Positions 7,306 through 14,472 of a stretch of 16,120 nucleotides of DNA are shown here, piece after piece; the stretch's first letter is position 1, and every line of letters starts with the position of its first letter. This DNA is from DASSBG01 sp035703755 (GTDB lineage: Bacteria; Pseudomonadota; Gammaproteobacteria; Xanthomonadales; Rhodanobacteraceae): contig DASSXP010000039.1 of the NCBI GenBank assembly GCA_035703755.1, positions 1 through 16,120 on the forward strand. Reading direction: 5' to 3'. Position numbers and translations under genes: made by a program. The notes below the pieces were generated by a model, which was given only the letters and a program-made list of their open reading frames with translations, had not been told where the DNA came from and searched no databases.

Positions 7306-9537
7306 CTGCCGGGCTTGCAGGTCAACGACACCATTCACCTGGTTGACGACACCGGCAAGGAGCGCTGGACCCTGCGGGTCGACGCGAAAACCCGCGAGAA
7401 TCTCGCACGCGAGAATCGTCCGCTCTCCGATCATGGCATCCGACGCCAGCACCGCATGCGGAATGTGCAGGAAGCTGGCCATGCGTCGGCTGGTGCCAGC
7501 CCGCCATTGCGAGGCAAAACATCGGCATCCACTGCCGATGAGGTGTGGCACTCGGTGTCCGGACGCGTGATGGATGGTGGCACGCCTCTCCCCTTCGCCA
7601 CCGTGTTGGCGAGGGACGGCAGCGGGCGTTTCGTGCAATCCATCGGTACGGATGGCGCGGGCAATTACACGCTGCAACTTGCTGCCGGCAGCTACACCCT
7701 CGAAGCCATCGCCATCAGCGACTCGCTGTATCCGCTGGACCTGCCTTCGGGCACCTGGGCCTGGCGTTCGGGCGTCACCAGCCCGGTGGTCAACGTGAGT
7801 GGTGATACCTCCGTGGCCGACCTGACGCTGCCGGCCGCGAACGGCGTGTTGCAATTTCATGCCTCGTTGCCGTACTGGCCGATCGATGCATCAGCCTATC
7901 CCTGGTACACCCACGACCAGTTCCCACTGTATGCCGAACTGACCACGCCTGCCGGCACGCGACGCCGATTGTTGCTGACGCCAAGCCCGGCAACGCCGAC
8001 ATGCAACGACTTTCTCGGCCTGTGCGACACCGTCTATGAACTGCGGCTCAGCCCCGGCACATACGCTTCGGTCGCACTGACCCCGATGGGCTGGCCGCGT
8101 TACGAGCTCGGCAGCGTGCAGATCAGCAATGGGCAGCAGGCCGTATTCAACTACGCATTCGACGCCTCATCCCGAACTGCACTGTGGACATCGACGCTGC
8201 GCAATCCTGACCAGTCGCTTGCGCTTGAAGGCAATATTGCGGTTTACGACGACGCAGAACAATTCGTGTACTTCACGATCCCGGATGAAAACGGCCAGTT
8301 CCGCATACCGTGGCGGCAAGGCTGGACGTACTCGGCCATCGGTGAAATTACGTTTGCCAACGACAAAGTGCCGGCACGACATACCTTCGGTGTCTCAGCA
8401 CCCACTGGAGACGTCGTGCTGGGAGCGCTGTCGACGCCGGTGGCCAACGAGGGCAGTGAACTCATCCGCCTGCACGGCGACGGCAACCGCAACAGCCGCA
8501 TCAACATCGTGCTGCTGGCCGACGGGTTCACCAACGTGGCCGAAACCTACCAGGACATCAATGGCAACGGGCAGTGGGACGGCGTGCAATGGATCGATGG
8601 CAACCTCGACGGCGTGTACAACAGTTCCAGTGATTACGTCGCTCTCTACGGCAATGCCGCCGATCCGGAAGAAGGAAGCGTACCCGGCGCCGACAACGAG
8701 CCGTTCACCGATCTCAACGGGGACGGTGTACTCAGCGAGGACGATCATGCCGCGTTCCTGCATTCCGCCACCGTGCAACTGAATGCACTCATGAATGCGG
8801 ATTTTTACAGAGATAATCCCGATGCCTTCAATGTCTATGCTTTGTACCGGCCGTCCGCACAAGTCGGCCCGACCGTGCTGGATGCCAGCGACGACGTTAT
8901 GACGCCAAGGGATACGCGCTACGACTCCTATTGGGGATATGCCCACCCGCTGCTCAGCGTGGACACTGCCCTTGCTACCTCGGATGCACTTGCTGCCGTA
9001 CCACAGGCCGACGTCGTGGTCGTGCTTGTCAATGAAGCTGTTGCAGTGGGACGGATGAACGCATTGATTCCCGGCGACGCACCGCCAGTAGTCACCCTGC
9101 AAGGCGGTCCCAATGTCGGAATCATCAACAACCGTACCCTCGCGCATGAGCTGGGCCATGCCCTGGCTCTGTTGTGCGACGAATATGCCGATTTCCCGAC
9201 GCTGCATCCGCTGCATGACCAGCAGCCCGACAACGGCGTTGCTGCCGTATGCCCGAACAGCAGCCACTTCCCAGTCATCGGCTCGATTCCGTGGGCCGAC
9301 TTTCTCGACCCCGGCACCATGGCCCCGTCGCTCGGCAACGATGCCTCTCTCGGCATCTACATCGGCTCCGACTACTACGCCCACGGTGCCTATCGCCCGA
9401 GCTTCGCCTCGATCATGGGAACCGGCTTCCTGTTCTTCAACGCGCCTTCCAGGGCCGCCTTGCAGGCGGTCGTGGATGAACGCGCGGATCACATCTTCGA
9501 CGACGGTTTCGAGGCTTCAGGTTCCACCACCGACTGA
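7306..9537 (+). CDS. M64-like (IgA-peptidase family) zinc metallopeptidase, main part downstream of the in-frame TAG
   Basis: 743 codons in the same frame as 6925-7305. Numbered from 6925, residues about 208-265 resemble a carboxypeptidase-regulatory-like beta-sandwich (VSGRVMDGGTPLPFATV...GNYTLQLAAGSYTLEA). The peptidase part starts around INIVLLADGFT and carries zinc motif HELGH (from residue 741; bases 9145-9159) followed by LCDEY, matching the HExGH...DEY pattern of family M64. Acidic calcium-type loops precede it: DINGNGQWDG (from 8554) and the EF-hand-like DLNGDGVLSEDD (8710-8745). The C-terminus IFDDGFEASGSTTD carries the shared tail. The nearest start codon after the TAG is TTG 7315, with no ribosome site and no signal peptide, so the piece is probably expressed only if the TAG is read through, or is an assembly error. 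Predicted secreted protease, substrate unknown; otherwise a recent pseudogene. Confidence 0.85.
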   Translation: MPGLQVNDTIHLVDDTGKERWTLRVDAKTRENLARENRPLSDHGIRRQHRMRNVQEAGHASAGASPPLRGKTSASTADEVWHSVSGRVMDGGTPLPFATVLARDGSGRFVQSIGTDGAGNYTLQLAAGSYTLEAIAISDSLYPLDLPSGTWAWRSGVTSPVVNVSGDTSVADLTLPAANGVLQFHASLPYWPIDASAYPWYTHDQFPLYAELTTPAGTRRRLLLTPSPATPTCNDFLGLCDTVYELRLSPGTYASVALTPMGWPRYELGSVQISNGQQAVFNYAFDASSRTALWTSTLRNPDQSLALEGNIAVYDDAEQFVYFTIPDENGQFRIPWRQGWTYSAIGEITFANDKVPARHTFGVSAPTGDVVLGALSTPVANEGSELIRLHGDGNRNSRINIVLLADGFTNVAETYQDINGNGQWDGVQWIDGNLDGVYNSSSDYVALYGNAADPEEGSVPGADNEPFTDLNGDGVLSEDDHAAFLHSATVQLNALMNADFYRDNPDAFNVYALYRPSAQVGPTVLDASDDVMTPRDTRYDSYWGYAHPLLSVDTALATSDALAAVPQADVVVVLVNEAVAVGRMNALIPGDAPPVVTLQGGPNVGIINNRTLAHELGHALALLCDEYADFPTLHPLHDQQPDNGVAAVCPNSSHFPVIGSIPWADFLDPGTMAPSLGNDASLGIYIGSDYYAHGAYRPSFASIMGTGFLFFNAPSRAALQAVVDERADHIFDDGFEASGSTTD

Positions 9538-9650
9538 AAACCCCTGGTCCAGTCGCCGACGTACATCGTCGCGCCGATGGCGATCACATGAGCCGTTTGC
9601 CGGCATTTTGCCGCCAGAGTCCGTGAACCTTTCTTTTCAGGGGAACGACG
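9538..9650 (+). other. Spacer between M64 peptidase and second RCC1 gene
   Basis: It holds motif copy 4. A weak 5-bp hairpin (CGACG/CGTCG, 9557-9571) without a T run follows the peptidase stop and is not a convincing terminator. A 12-codon frame (9588-9626, ATG to TGA) begins inside the motif and is probably not a real leader peptide. Confidence 0.4.
9588..9618 (+). promoter_or_regulatory. Two-part promoter-like motif, copy 4 (second RCC1 gene)
   Basis: ATGAGCCG (9588-9595), 16-base spacer, CGCCAGA (9612-9618), an exact match in both halves. It ends 32 bases before the ATG at 9651, room for a transcription start and a short leader containing the ribosome site AGGGGAA (9639-9645). Unlike copies 2 and 3 it does not overlap the preceding gene. 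Confidence 0.65.
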
Positions 9651-11849
9651 ATGGCGAATTTGCGAAAAACGATCCTGCTGGCCGGCGGGCTGTGGCTGGC
9701 GGCACTGGGTGGCGCCATGTTGGCACCGGCGGCCTCTGCGGCCAGCCGCGTAACCGCCATGGGCGATTCGAGTTGTGCCATCGCGCCGGACGGCGCAGTG
9801 CAGTGCTGGGGCATCGATGCACCGTTCGATACCTTGCCGGGACGCGCCGCGTTCATCGAGGGCTTTCCGGACGATCTCGTCGCCATCGCGGGGCCGGCTT
9901 ACAGCTTGTGCGGTCTGACGGCGGGCGGCGGCGTGCTGTGCAAGGGTTACTACCCGGGCGATGGTGCCAGCGACTTCACGGAAACGCCGCTGGCACCCAT
10001 CGGCATGTCCAATGGCGTGATCGACATATCGCGCAGTTACGGCCACGTCTGCGCCGTCAAGACCGACGGCAGCGTGTGGTGCTGGGGCAGCGCCTGGTAT
10101 GGGCTCGGCGATGCCGCGGTCACGACCTACAGCCTTGCGCCCGTCGAGGTACTGCCGGCGAGTTTCCAAGCCGCTGGTGTTTCGCTGAGCAGCAACCACG
10201 CCTGCGTCTGGAGCCAGAGTGGCGAAGTGCGTTGCTGGGGCGCCAACTACTGGGGCCAGATAGGCGCCGGCAGCGGAACCACCGGCACCATCATCAACAC
10301 CCCGACCTTCGTCGCCGGTGTCTCCAACGTGCTGGAAGTCAATGCCAACGCCTTCGATCACACCTGTGCCGTGGTGGCGGGCGGCGCGGTGTACTGCTGG
10401 GGGCAGAACTACTACAGCCAGCTTGGCGATGGCACCTACGGCAATACCGAAAGCCCGGTATTGGCAAGCAACTTCAGTGGCATCAATGTCGAAGCGGTCT
10501 TTACCGGATACGAAACCACCTGCGTGCAATCGACAGCAGGCACGGTGACCTGCAACGGCGCCAATTACAACGGCCAGACCACCCCTTCGGGAACCTTGCA
10601 GGCCGATGCCGGACAACTTGCCATGGGCGACGAACACGGCTGCGCTCTGGTCGGCGGCCAAGCCGTGTGTTGGGGCAACAATGCGCTCGGCCAGCTCGGC
10701 ACCGGCACGCCGGGGAGCGAATACCTGCCCGCCCGGAACATGGCCCTGAATCTGGCACAGGCACCACGGGTCTACTGGCAACATGGCTGCGCAGCGGACA
10801 ACGTCGGCAACGCATTGTGCTGGGGCAGCGGCTACTACGGCACGGGTGAGCCCTTGCCGCTGGACCCCATTGCGCATCACCTCGCGCAGGGCGTTGGCGG
10901 CCCGGTATCGCGTGCCGCCGCCGGCTCATCGCACCAATGCGTACTACGCAACGATGGCGCGGTTCTGTGCTGGGGTTTCAATTTCTACGGCGCCATCGGC
11001 AATGGCGCTACAGGCAACGAAAACGAACCAACCCCGCATACGGTCAATGGCATCACCCAGCCCGTAACCCAGATTTCGGCCGGCAATTACCACAATTGCG
11101 CCTTGCTGCAGGACGCGTCGGTGGCATGCTGGGGCATCAACTGGGCCGGGCAATCCGGCGTCACGAATTTCAACGAAGTCCTCACCGCCACGACCGTGGC
11201 CGGGCTTTCCGATGTCCGGCAGGTCAGCGCGGGCACAGTCAACAGTTGTGCGGTCAACGGCACGGGTGAAGTTTGGTGCTGGGGCGACAATCAGTATGGC
11301 CAGCTCGGCATAGGCGACACCACGCCCCAGCAAAGCGCGGCTCCGGTCATGGTCAGCGGCCTGCCGGCAGCGGCAACACAGGTGTCGATTACCCAATGGC
11401 ACGCTTGCGCGGTACTCGTTACCGGCAAGATCGCCTGCTGGGGCGCCGGCTGGTACGGCAACCTTGGCAATGGCGGCTTTGATGACAGCGCGACGCCGGT
11501 ACTGGTGGATTCCAGCGAGACCTTCGTGCAGGTGGCCGCTGGGGTTTCACATACCTGCGCGCGCACCGCCAGCAATGATGTTTACTGCTGGGGCGACGGC
11601 CTCTACGGCCAGTTGGGCGTTGGCGTGCTGACCAGTACCGACACTCCTTTGCAGGTCGGTATCAAAGCCACCGATATCCAGGCTGGCACCGACACGACAT
11701 GCGCCCTCGGCATCGACAACCGTGCGTGGTGCTGGGGCGCCAACGAGAGCGCCCAGCTCGGCATCGGACGACGCGGCATTTCGGAAACACCGATTGAAGT
11801 GGTCGGCTTCGGGGACTCGATCTTCGACAGCGGTTTCGAGGGAGATTGA
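9651..11849 (+). CDS. Secreted RCC1-type double beta-propeller protein with GFE C-terminal tail (protein 2)
   Basis: A 732-residue exported protein. The signal peptide is MANLRKTILLAGGLWLAALG and the next ten residues, cleaved after ASA (residue 30). Again 14 RCC1-type units can be counted, from SSC...CWG near residue 40 to TTC...CWG near 700, each with a spaced cysteine pair. They diverge more than in protein 1: unit 2 has CKG and unit 6 has CNG in place of CWG. There is no additional domain after the propellers; the chain ends almost at once in IFDSGFEGD. Good ribosome site AGGGGAA about 5 bases before the ATG. It is a distant paralogue of the 1241-3997 product, on the far side of the kinase and peptidase genes. 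Function unknown; an extracellular binding or scaffold role is plausible. Confidence 0.9.
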   Translation: MANLRKTILLAGGLWLAALGGAMLAPAASAASRVTAMGDSSCAIAPDGAVQCWGIDAPFDTLPGRAAFIEGFPDDLVAIAGPAYSLCGLTAGGGVLCKGYYPGDGASDFTETPLAPIGMSNGVIDISRSYGHVCAVKTDGSVWCWGSAWYGLGDAAVTTYSLAPVEVLPASFQAAGVSLSSNHACVWSQSGEVRCWGANYWGQIGAGSGTTGTIINTPTFVAGVSNVLEVNANAFDHTCAVVAGGAVYCWGQNYYSQLGDGTYGNTESPVLASNFSGINVEAVFTGYETTCVQSTAGTVTCNGANYNGQTTPSGTLQADAGQLAMGDEHGCALVGGQAVCWGNNALGQLGTGTPGSEYLPARNMALNLAQAPRVYWQHGCAADNVGNALCWGSGYYGTGEPLPLDPIAHHLAQGVGGPVSRAAAGSSHQCVLRNDGAVLCWGFNFYGAIGNGATGNENEPTPHTVNGITQPVTQISAGNYHNCALLQDASVACWGINWAGQSGVTNFNEVLTATTVAGLSDVRQVSAGTVNSCAVNGTGEVWCWGDNQYGQLGIGDTTPQQSAAPVMVSGLPAAATQVSITQWHACAVLVTGKIACWGAGWYGNLGNGGFDDSATPVLVDSSETFVQVAAGVSHTCARTASNDVYCWGDGLYGQLGVGVLTSTDTPLQVGIKATDIQAGTDTTCALGIDNRAWCWGANESAQLGIGRRGISETPIEVVGFGDSIFDSGFEGD

Positions 11850-11864
11850 CCGCGCAGGATGCGC

Positions 11865-11894
11865 TGTACGCGCCGTGTCCGCACGGCGCGTACA
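11865..11894 (+). terminator. Strong hairpin, probable terminator
   Basis: GTACGCGCCGTG (11866-11877), loop TCCG, CACGGCGCGTAC (11882-11893): a perfect 12-bp stem, 13 bp with the flanking T-A pair, 15 bases after the stop of the second RCC1 gene. The following TTCGTCTCC is only mildly T-rich. It marks the boundary with the polysaccharide genes. Confidence 0.7.
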
Positions 11895-12067
11895 TTCGTC
11901 TCCGGCGCCCGGCAGCCGCCGGCGGCGACAGAGCCGGGCAACGGCTCCACCCGCTCCTGCCGACTCGTTGCAGGGCATGACAGCCGGCGCCATCGCGGCC
12001 ACGTCCAGACATGTGCATCCGCAACACTGCGCCGATATCTTGCTAGACTTTCGCGCTTTCCGCCCGC

Positions 12068-12072
12068 AAGGA
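12068..12072 (+). promoter_or_regulatory. Ribosome binding site that decides the start of the sugar dehydrogenase gene
   Basis: AAGGA lies about 8 bases before the ATG at 12081 and overlaps the other in-frame ATG at 12072, which excludes the latter. Confidence 0.6.
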
Positions 12073-12080
12073 TGTTGTCG

Positions 12081-13367
12081 ATGCCGTCCGCCCCGTTGCC
12101 TGATTCCATCCATGTCGCCGTCATCGGCCTGGGCTACGTCGGCCTGCCATTGGCGGCCGGGTTCGGGCATGTGCTGCCCACCCTGGGTTTCGACATCAAC
12201 CGGACCCGCATCGCCGAGTTGCAGCAGCACCGCGATCACACGCTGGAAATGAGCCCGGCAGAGCTCGCCGCGGTACCGCAGCTCGCCTTCAGCCACACGC
12301 CGGAAGACCTCAAGGCGTGCAACGTCTACATCGTCACCGTGCCAACCCCGATCGACGATTCCAAGCGACCTGATTTGACGCCGCTGGAATCGGCCAGCCG
12401 CACCGTGGGGCAGGCAATCGGCAAGGGCGACGTGGTGGTGTTTGAATCCACCGTCTACCCGGGCGCGACCGAGGAGGTCTGCATTCCCCTCATCGAGCAG
12501 GTTTCTGGCTTGCGCTACAACGAGGATTTTTACGCCGGCTACAGCCCCGAGCGCATCAATCCGGGTGACAAGGAACACCGGCTGGAAACCATCCTCAAGG
12601 TGACCTCCGGCTCCACCCCGGCGGCGGCCGATTTCGTCGACACGCTGTACCGCCGGGTGATCAAGGCCGGCACCCACAAAGCGTCCTCGATCCGTGTCGC
12701 CGAAGCCGCCAAGGTGATCGAGAACACCCAGCGGGACTTGAACATCGCGCTGATCAACGAGCTGGCGCTGATTTTCCACCGGCTCGGCATCGACACCCAG
12801 GAAGTGCTGGAAGCGGCCGGCACCAAGTGGAACTTCCTGCCGTTCCGGCCGGGTCTGGTCGGCGGCCACTGCATCGGCGTTGATCCGTACTATCTGACCC
12901 ACAAGGCGCAGCAGATCGGCTACCACCCCGAAGTGATTCTGTCCGGCCGCCGCATCAACGACGGTATGGGCGCGCACGTGGCCGAACGGGTGATCAAGTT
13001 GATGATCGAGCGGCGCATCCACGTCGCCGACGCGCGCGTGCTGGTGCTCGGCCTTGCGTTCAAGGAAAACTGCCCGGATCTGCGCAATACCCGCGTCACC
13101 GACATCATCCACGAACTGGCGAGTTATCACGCCACGGTGGATGTGTACGACCCCTGGGTCAATGCCGCGGAAGCCCGCCACGAATACGGCCTGGATTTGA
13201 TCGAAGCACCGCAAGCGGGCGCCTACGACGCCATCGTGCTGGCGGTCGCCCACCAGCAATTTGCCGAGCTCGGCGCCGCCGGCATTCGTGCATTCGGCAA
13301 GCCGAACGCGATATTGTTCGACGTCAAGCAGCTGCTGCCGCGCGGCGATACCGACGGCCGCCTGTAA
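12081..13367 (+). CDS. tviB: Nucleotide-sugar 6-dehydrogenase (UDP-HexNAc type, TviB/VipA/WbpO family)
   Basis: A 428-residue cytoplasmic enzyme, full length for the family. It oxidises the C6 hydroxyl of a UDP-sugar to the uronate using two NAD+. The N-terminus has the Rossmann motif GLGYVG. The catalytic cysteine is Cys264 in GGHCIGVDPYYL, and the conserved segments TVPTPID, FESTVYPGATEE, YSPERINPGD and GLAFKENCPDLRNT are all present. The sequence resembles the TviB/VipA and WbpO branch (UDP-GlcNAc or UDP-GalNAc dehydrogenases) more than UDP-glucose dehydrogenase, but the exact substrate cannot be read from sequence alone. It is the first gene of the polysaccharide set, 20 bases before the epimerase gene. 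The symbol denotes the family, not a proven orthologue. Confidence 0.9.
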   Translation: MPSAPLPDSIHVAVIGLGYVGLPLAAGFGHVLPTLGFDINRTRIAELQQHRDHTLEMSPAELAAVPQLAFSHTPEDLKACNVYIVTVPTPIDDSKRPDLTPLESASRTVGQAIGKGDVVVFESTVYPGATEEVCIPLIEQVSGLRYNEDFYAGYSPERINPGDKEHRLETILKVTSGSTPAAADFVDTLYRRVIKAGTHKASSIRVAEAAKVIENTQRDLNIALINELALIFHRLGIDTQEVLEAAGTKWNFLPFRPGLVGGHCIGVDPYYLTHKAQQIGYHPEVILSGRRINDGMGAHVAERVIKLMIERRIHVADARVLVLGLAFKENCPDLRNTRVTDIIHELASYHATVDVYDPWVNAAEARHEYGLDLIEAPQAGAYDAIVLAVAHQQFAELGAAGIRAFGKPNAILFDVKQLLPRGDTDGRL

Positions 13368-13387
13368 CCCGTCACCACGGAAAACCC

Positions 13388-14395
13388 ATGCGCATCCTGG
13401 TCACCGGCGCCGCCGGCTTCATCGGCTCCACCCTCAGCCACCGCCTGCTGGCGCGCGGCGACGAGGTGCTGGGCTTCGACAATCTGAACGACTATTACGA
13501 CGTCACGCTGAAACAGGCACGTCTTGACCGCCTGACGCCGCAGCCGGGCTTTCGTTTCGTCAAGGGCGGCATCGAAGACCGCGCCGCAGTTGAACACGCC
13601 TTCGCCGGGTTCCGCCCGGAGCGGGTGGTCAACCTCGCCGCCCAAGCCGGCGTGCGCTATTCGATCGAGAACCCGCACGCCTACGTGGAATCCAACCTGG
13701 TCGGCTTCATCAACATCCTGGAAGCCTGCCGGCACGGCGGCGTCGGGCATCTGGTCTATGCCTCGTCCAGCTCGGTGTACGGCGCCAATCGAAAATTGCC
13801 GTTCTCGGTGCGCGACGCAGTCGACCACCCGGTCAGCCTGTACGCGGCAACCAAGAAGGCCAACGAGCTGATGGCCCACACCTACAGCCATCTGTACCAG
13901 TTGCCGACCACCGGCCTGCGCTTTTTCACCGTGTATGGCCCGTGGGGTCGACCGGACATGGCACTGTTCCTGTTCACCCGCAAAATTCTCGCCGGCACCC
14001 CCATCGACGTGTTCAACCACGGTCACCACAGCCGCGACTTCACCTACATCGACGACATCGTGGAAGGCGTGATCCGCACCCTCGACCATGTGCCGGCGCC
14101 CGACCCGGCGTTCGATCCGCTCAGCCCTGACCCGGCCACCAGCTCGGCGCCGTACCGGGTCTACAACATCGGCAATCACCAGCCGGTGCAACTGTCGCAC
14201 TACATTGAGGTGCTGGAGGACTGTCTCGGCAAGAAGGCGATCCGCAACCTGCTGCCGTTGCAGCCGGGCGATGTGCCGGACACCCACGCCGACGTCGAGG
14301 AATTGGTCCGCGACACCGGCTACCAACCGGCCACCTCGGTGGAGCAAGGAATCCGCCGTTTCGTTGACTGGTATCGGCAGTACTATCAGGCTTGA
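13388..14395 (+). CDS. NAD-dependent epimerase, UDP-glucuronate 4-epimerase type (extended SDR)
   Basis: A 335-residue extended short-chain dehydrogenase/reductase, full length. Nucleotide-binding motif TGAAGFIG is at residues 6-13; the catalytic serine lies in the cluster at 126-129 (ASSSSVYG); Tyr152 and Lys156 form YxxxK (YAATK). Segments AGVRYSIENP, RFFTVYGPWGRPDMA and RDFTYIDDIVEG are typical of the CapI/LspL group that interconverts UDP-glucuronate and UDP-galacturonate. Beside a dehydrogenase of the N-acetyl-hexosamine type, the substrate may instead be UDP-GlcNAcA/GalNAcA. A weak GGAAA ribosome site (about 13379-13383) precedes the ATG. Probably cotranscribed with the dehydrogenase. 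Confidence 0.9.
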   Translation: MRILVTGAAGFIGSTLSHRLLARGDEVLGFDNLNDYYDVTLKQARLDRLTPQPGFRFVKGGIEDRAAVEHAFAGFRPERVVNLAAQAGVRYSIENPHAYVESNLVGFINILEACRHGGVGHLVYASSSSVYGANRKLPFSVRDAVDHPVSLYAATKKANELMAHTYSHLYQLPTTGLRFFTVYGPWGRPDMALFLFTRKILAGTPIDVFNHGHHSRDFTYIDDIVEGVIRTLDHVPAPDPAFDPLSPDPATSSAPYRVYNIGNHQPVQLSHYIEVLEDCLGKKAIRNLLPLQPGDVPDTHADVEELVRDTGYQPATSVEQGIRRFVDWYRQYYQA

Positions 14396-14426
14396 TCCCT
14401 GACAAGCGCCGGCACAGCCAGAAAAC

Positions 14427-14442
14427 TGTGATACTGTTCACA
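14427..14442 (+). promoter_or_regulatory. Perfect CRP/Clp-type binding site
   Basis: TGTGA-TACTGT-TCACA matches both half-sites of the CRP consensus. It lies in the 77-base gap before the export gene, centred about 38 bases upstream of its ATG. In Xanthomonas the CRP homologue Clp, which is inhibited by cyclic di-GMP, binds this consensus and controls polysaccharide genes. It overlaps a possible extended -10, TGTGATACT (14427-14435). With the ATG so near, the usual activator spacing of 41.5 bases would put the transcription start inside the gene, so repression or control of an upstream transcript is also possible. Confidence 0.65.
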
Positions 14443-14472
14443 CTTTCGGCGCCTCAAACGGAGTGACTCGCC

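Larger units (their letters stand above)
11850..12080 (+). other. Intergenic region before the polysaccharide operon
   Basis: After the terminator hairpin come more GC-rich inverted repeats: the palindrome GCCGCCGGCGGC (11915-11926) and GAGCCG/CGGCTC (11931-11947, 5-base loop). A possible -10 box TAGACT lies at 12044-12049 but no good -35 was found. The start of the polysaccharide operon must be driven from here or by read-through. Confidence 0.4.

Noticed and set aside
7315..7317. TTG at 7315 as an independent start for the peptidase part
   Set aside because: No ribosome site, no signal peptide although the domain is of a secreted type, and the frame joins the upstream signal-peptide part directly.
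8395..9492. Minus-strand open frame (365 codons) opposite the M64 peptidase
   Set aside because: Antisense to the zinc-motif region, no domain or ribosome site.
9588..9626. Twelve-codon leader peptide before the second RCC1 gene, similar at the start to frames at 1157 and 6859
   Set aside because: Most differences between copies 3 and 4 change the amino acid, and the minus-strand copy keeps only the two DNA half-motifs, so a DNA signal explains the similarity better.
9113..10849. Plus-strand frame of 578 codons crossing from the peptidase into the second RCC1 gene
   Set aside because: It is in a different frame from both genes, rich in Arg/Ser/Pro, and crosses their boundary.
12028..12044. 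Possible sigma-54 promoter (TGCGCC...TTGCT) before the polysaccharide operon
   Set aside because: The essential GG of the -24 element is absent and the spacing does not fit.
11547..13259. Minus-strand open frame (570 codons) across the second RCC1 gene end and the dehydrogenase gene
   Set aside because: It spans two genes and the terminator hairpin, has no recognisable domain, and is a shadow of the plus-strand coding.
13223..14347. Minus-strand open frame (374 codons) opposite the epimerase gene
   Set aside because: Mirror of a well-conserved SDR gene; no motif of its own.
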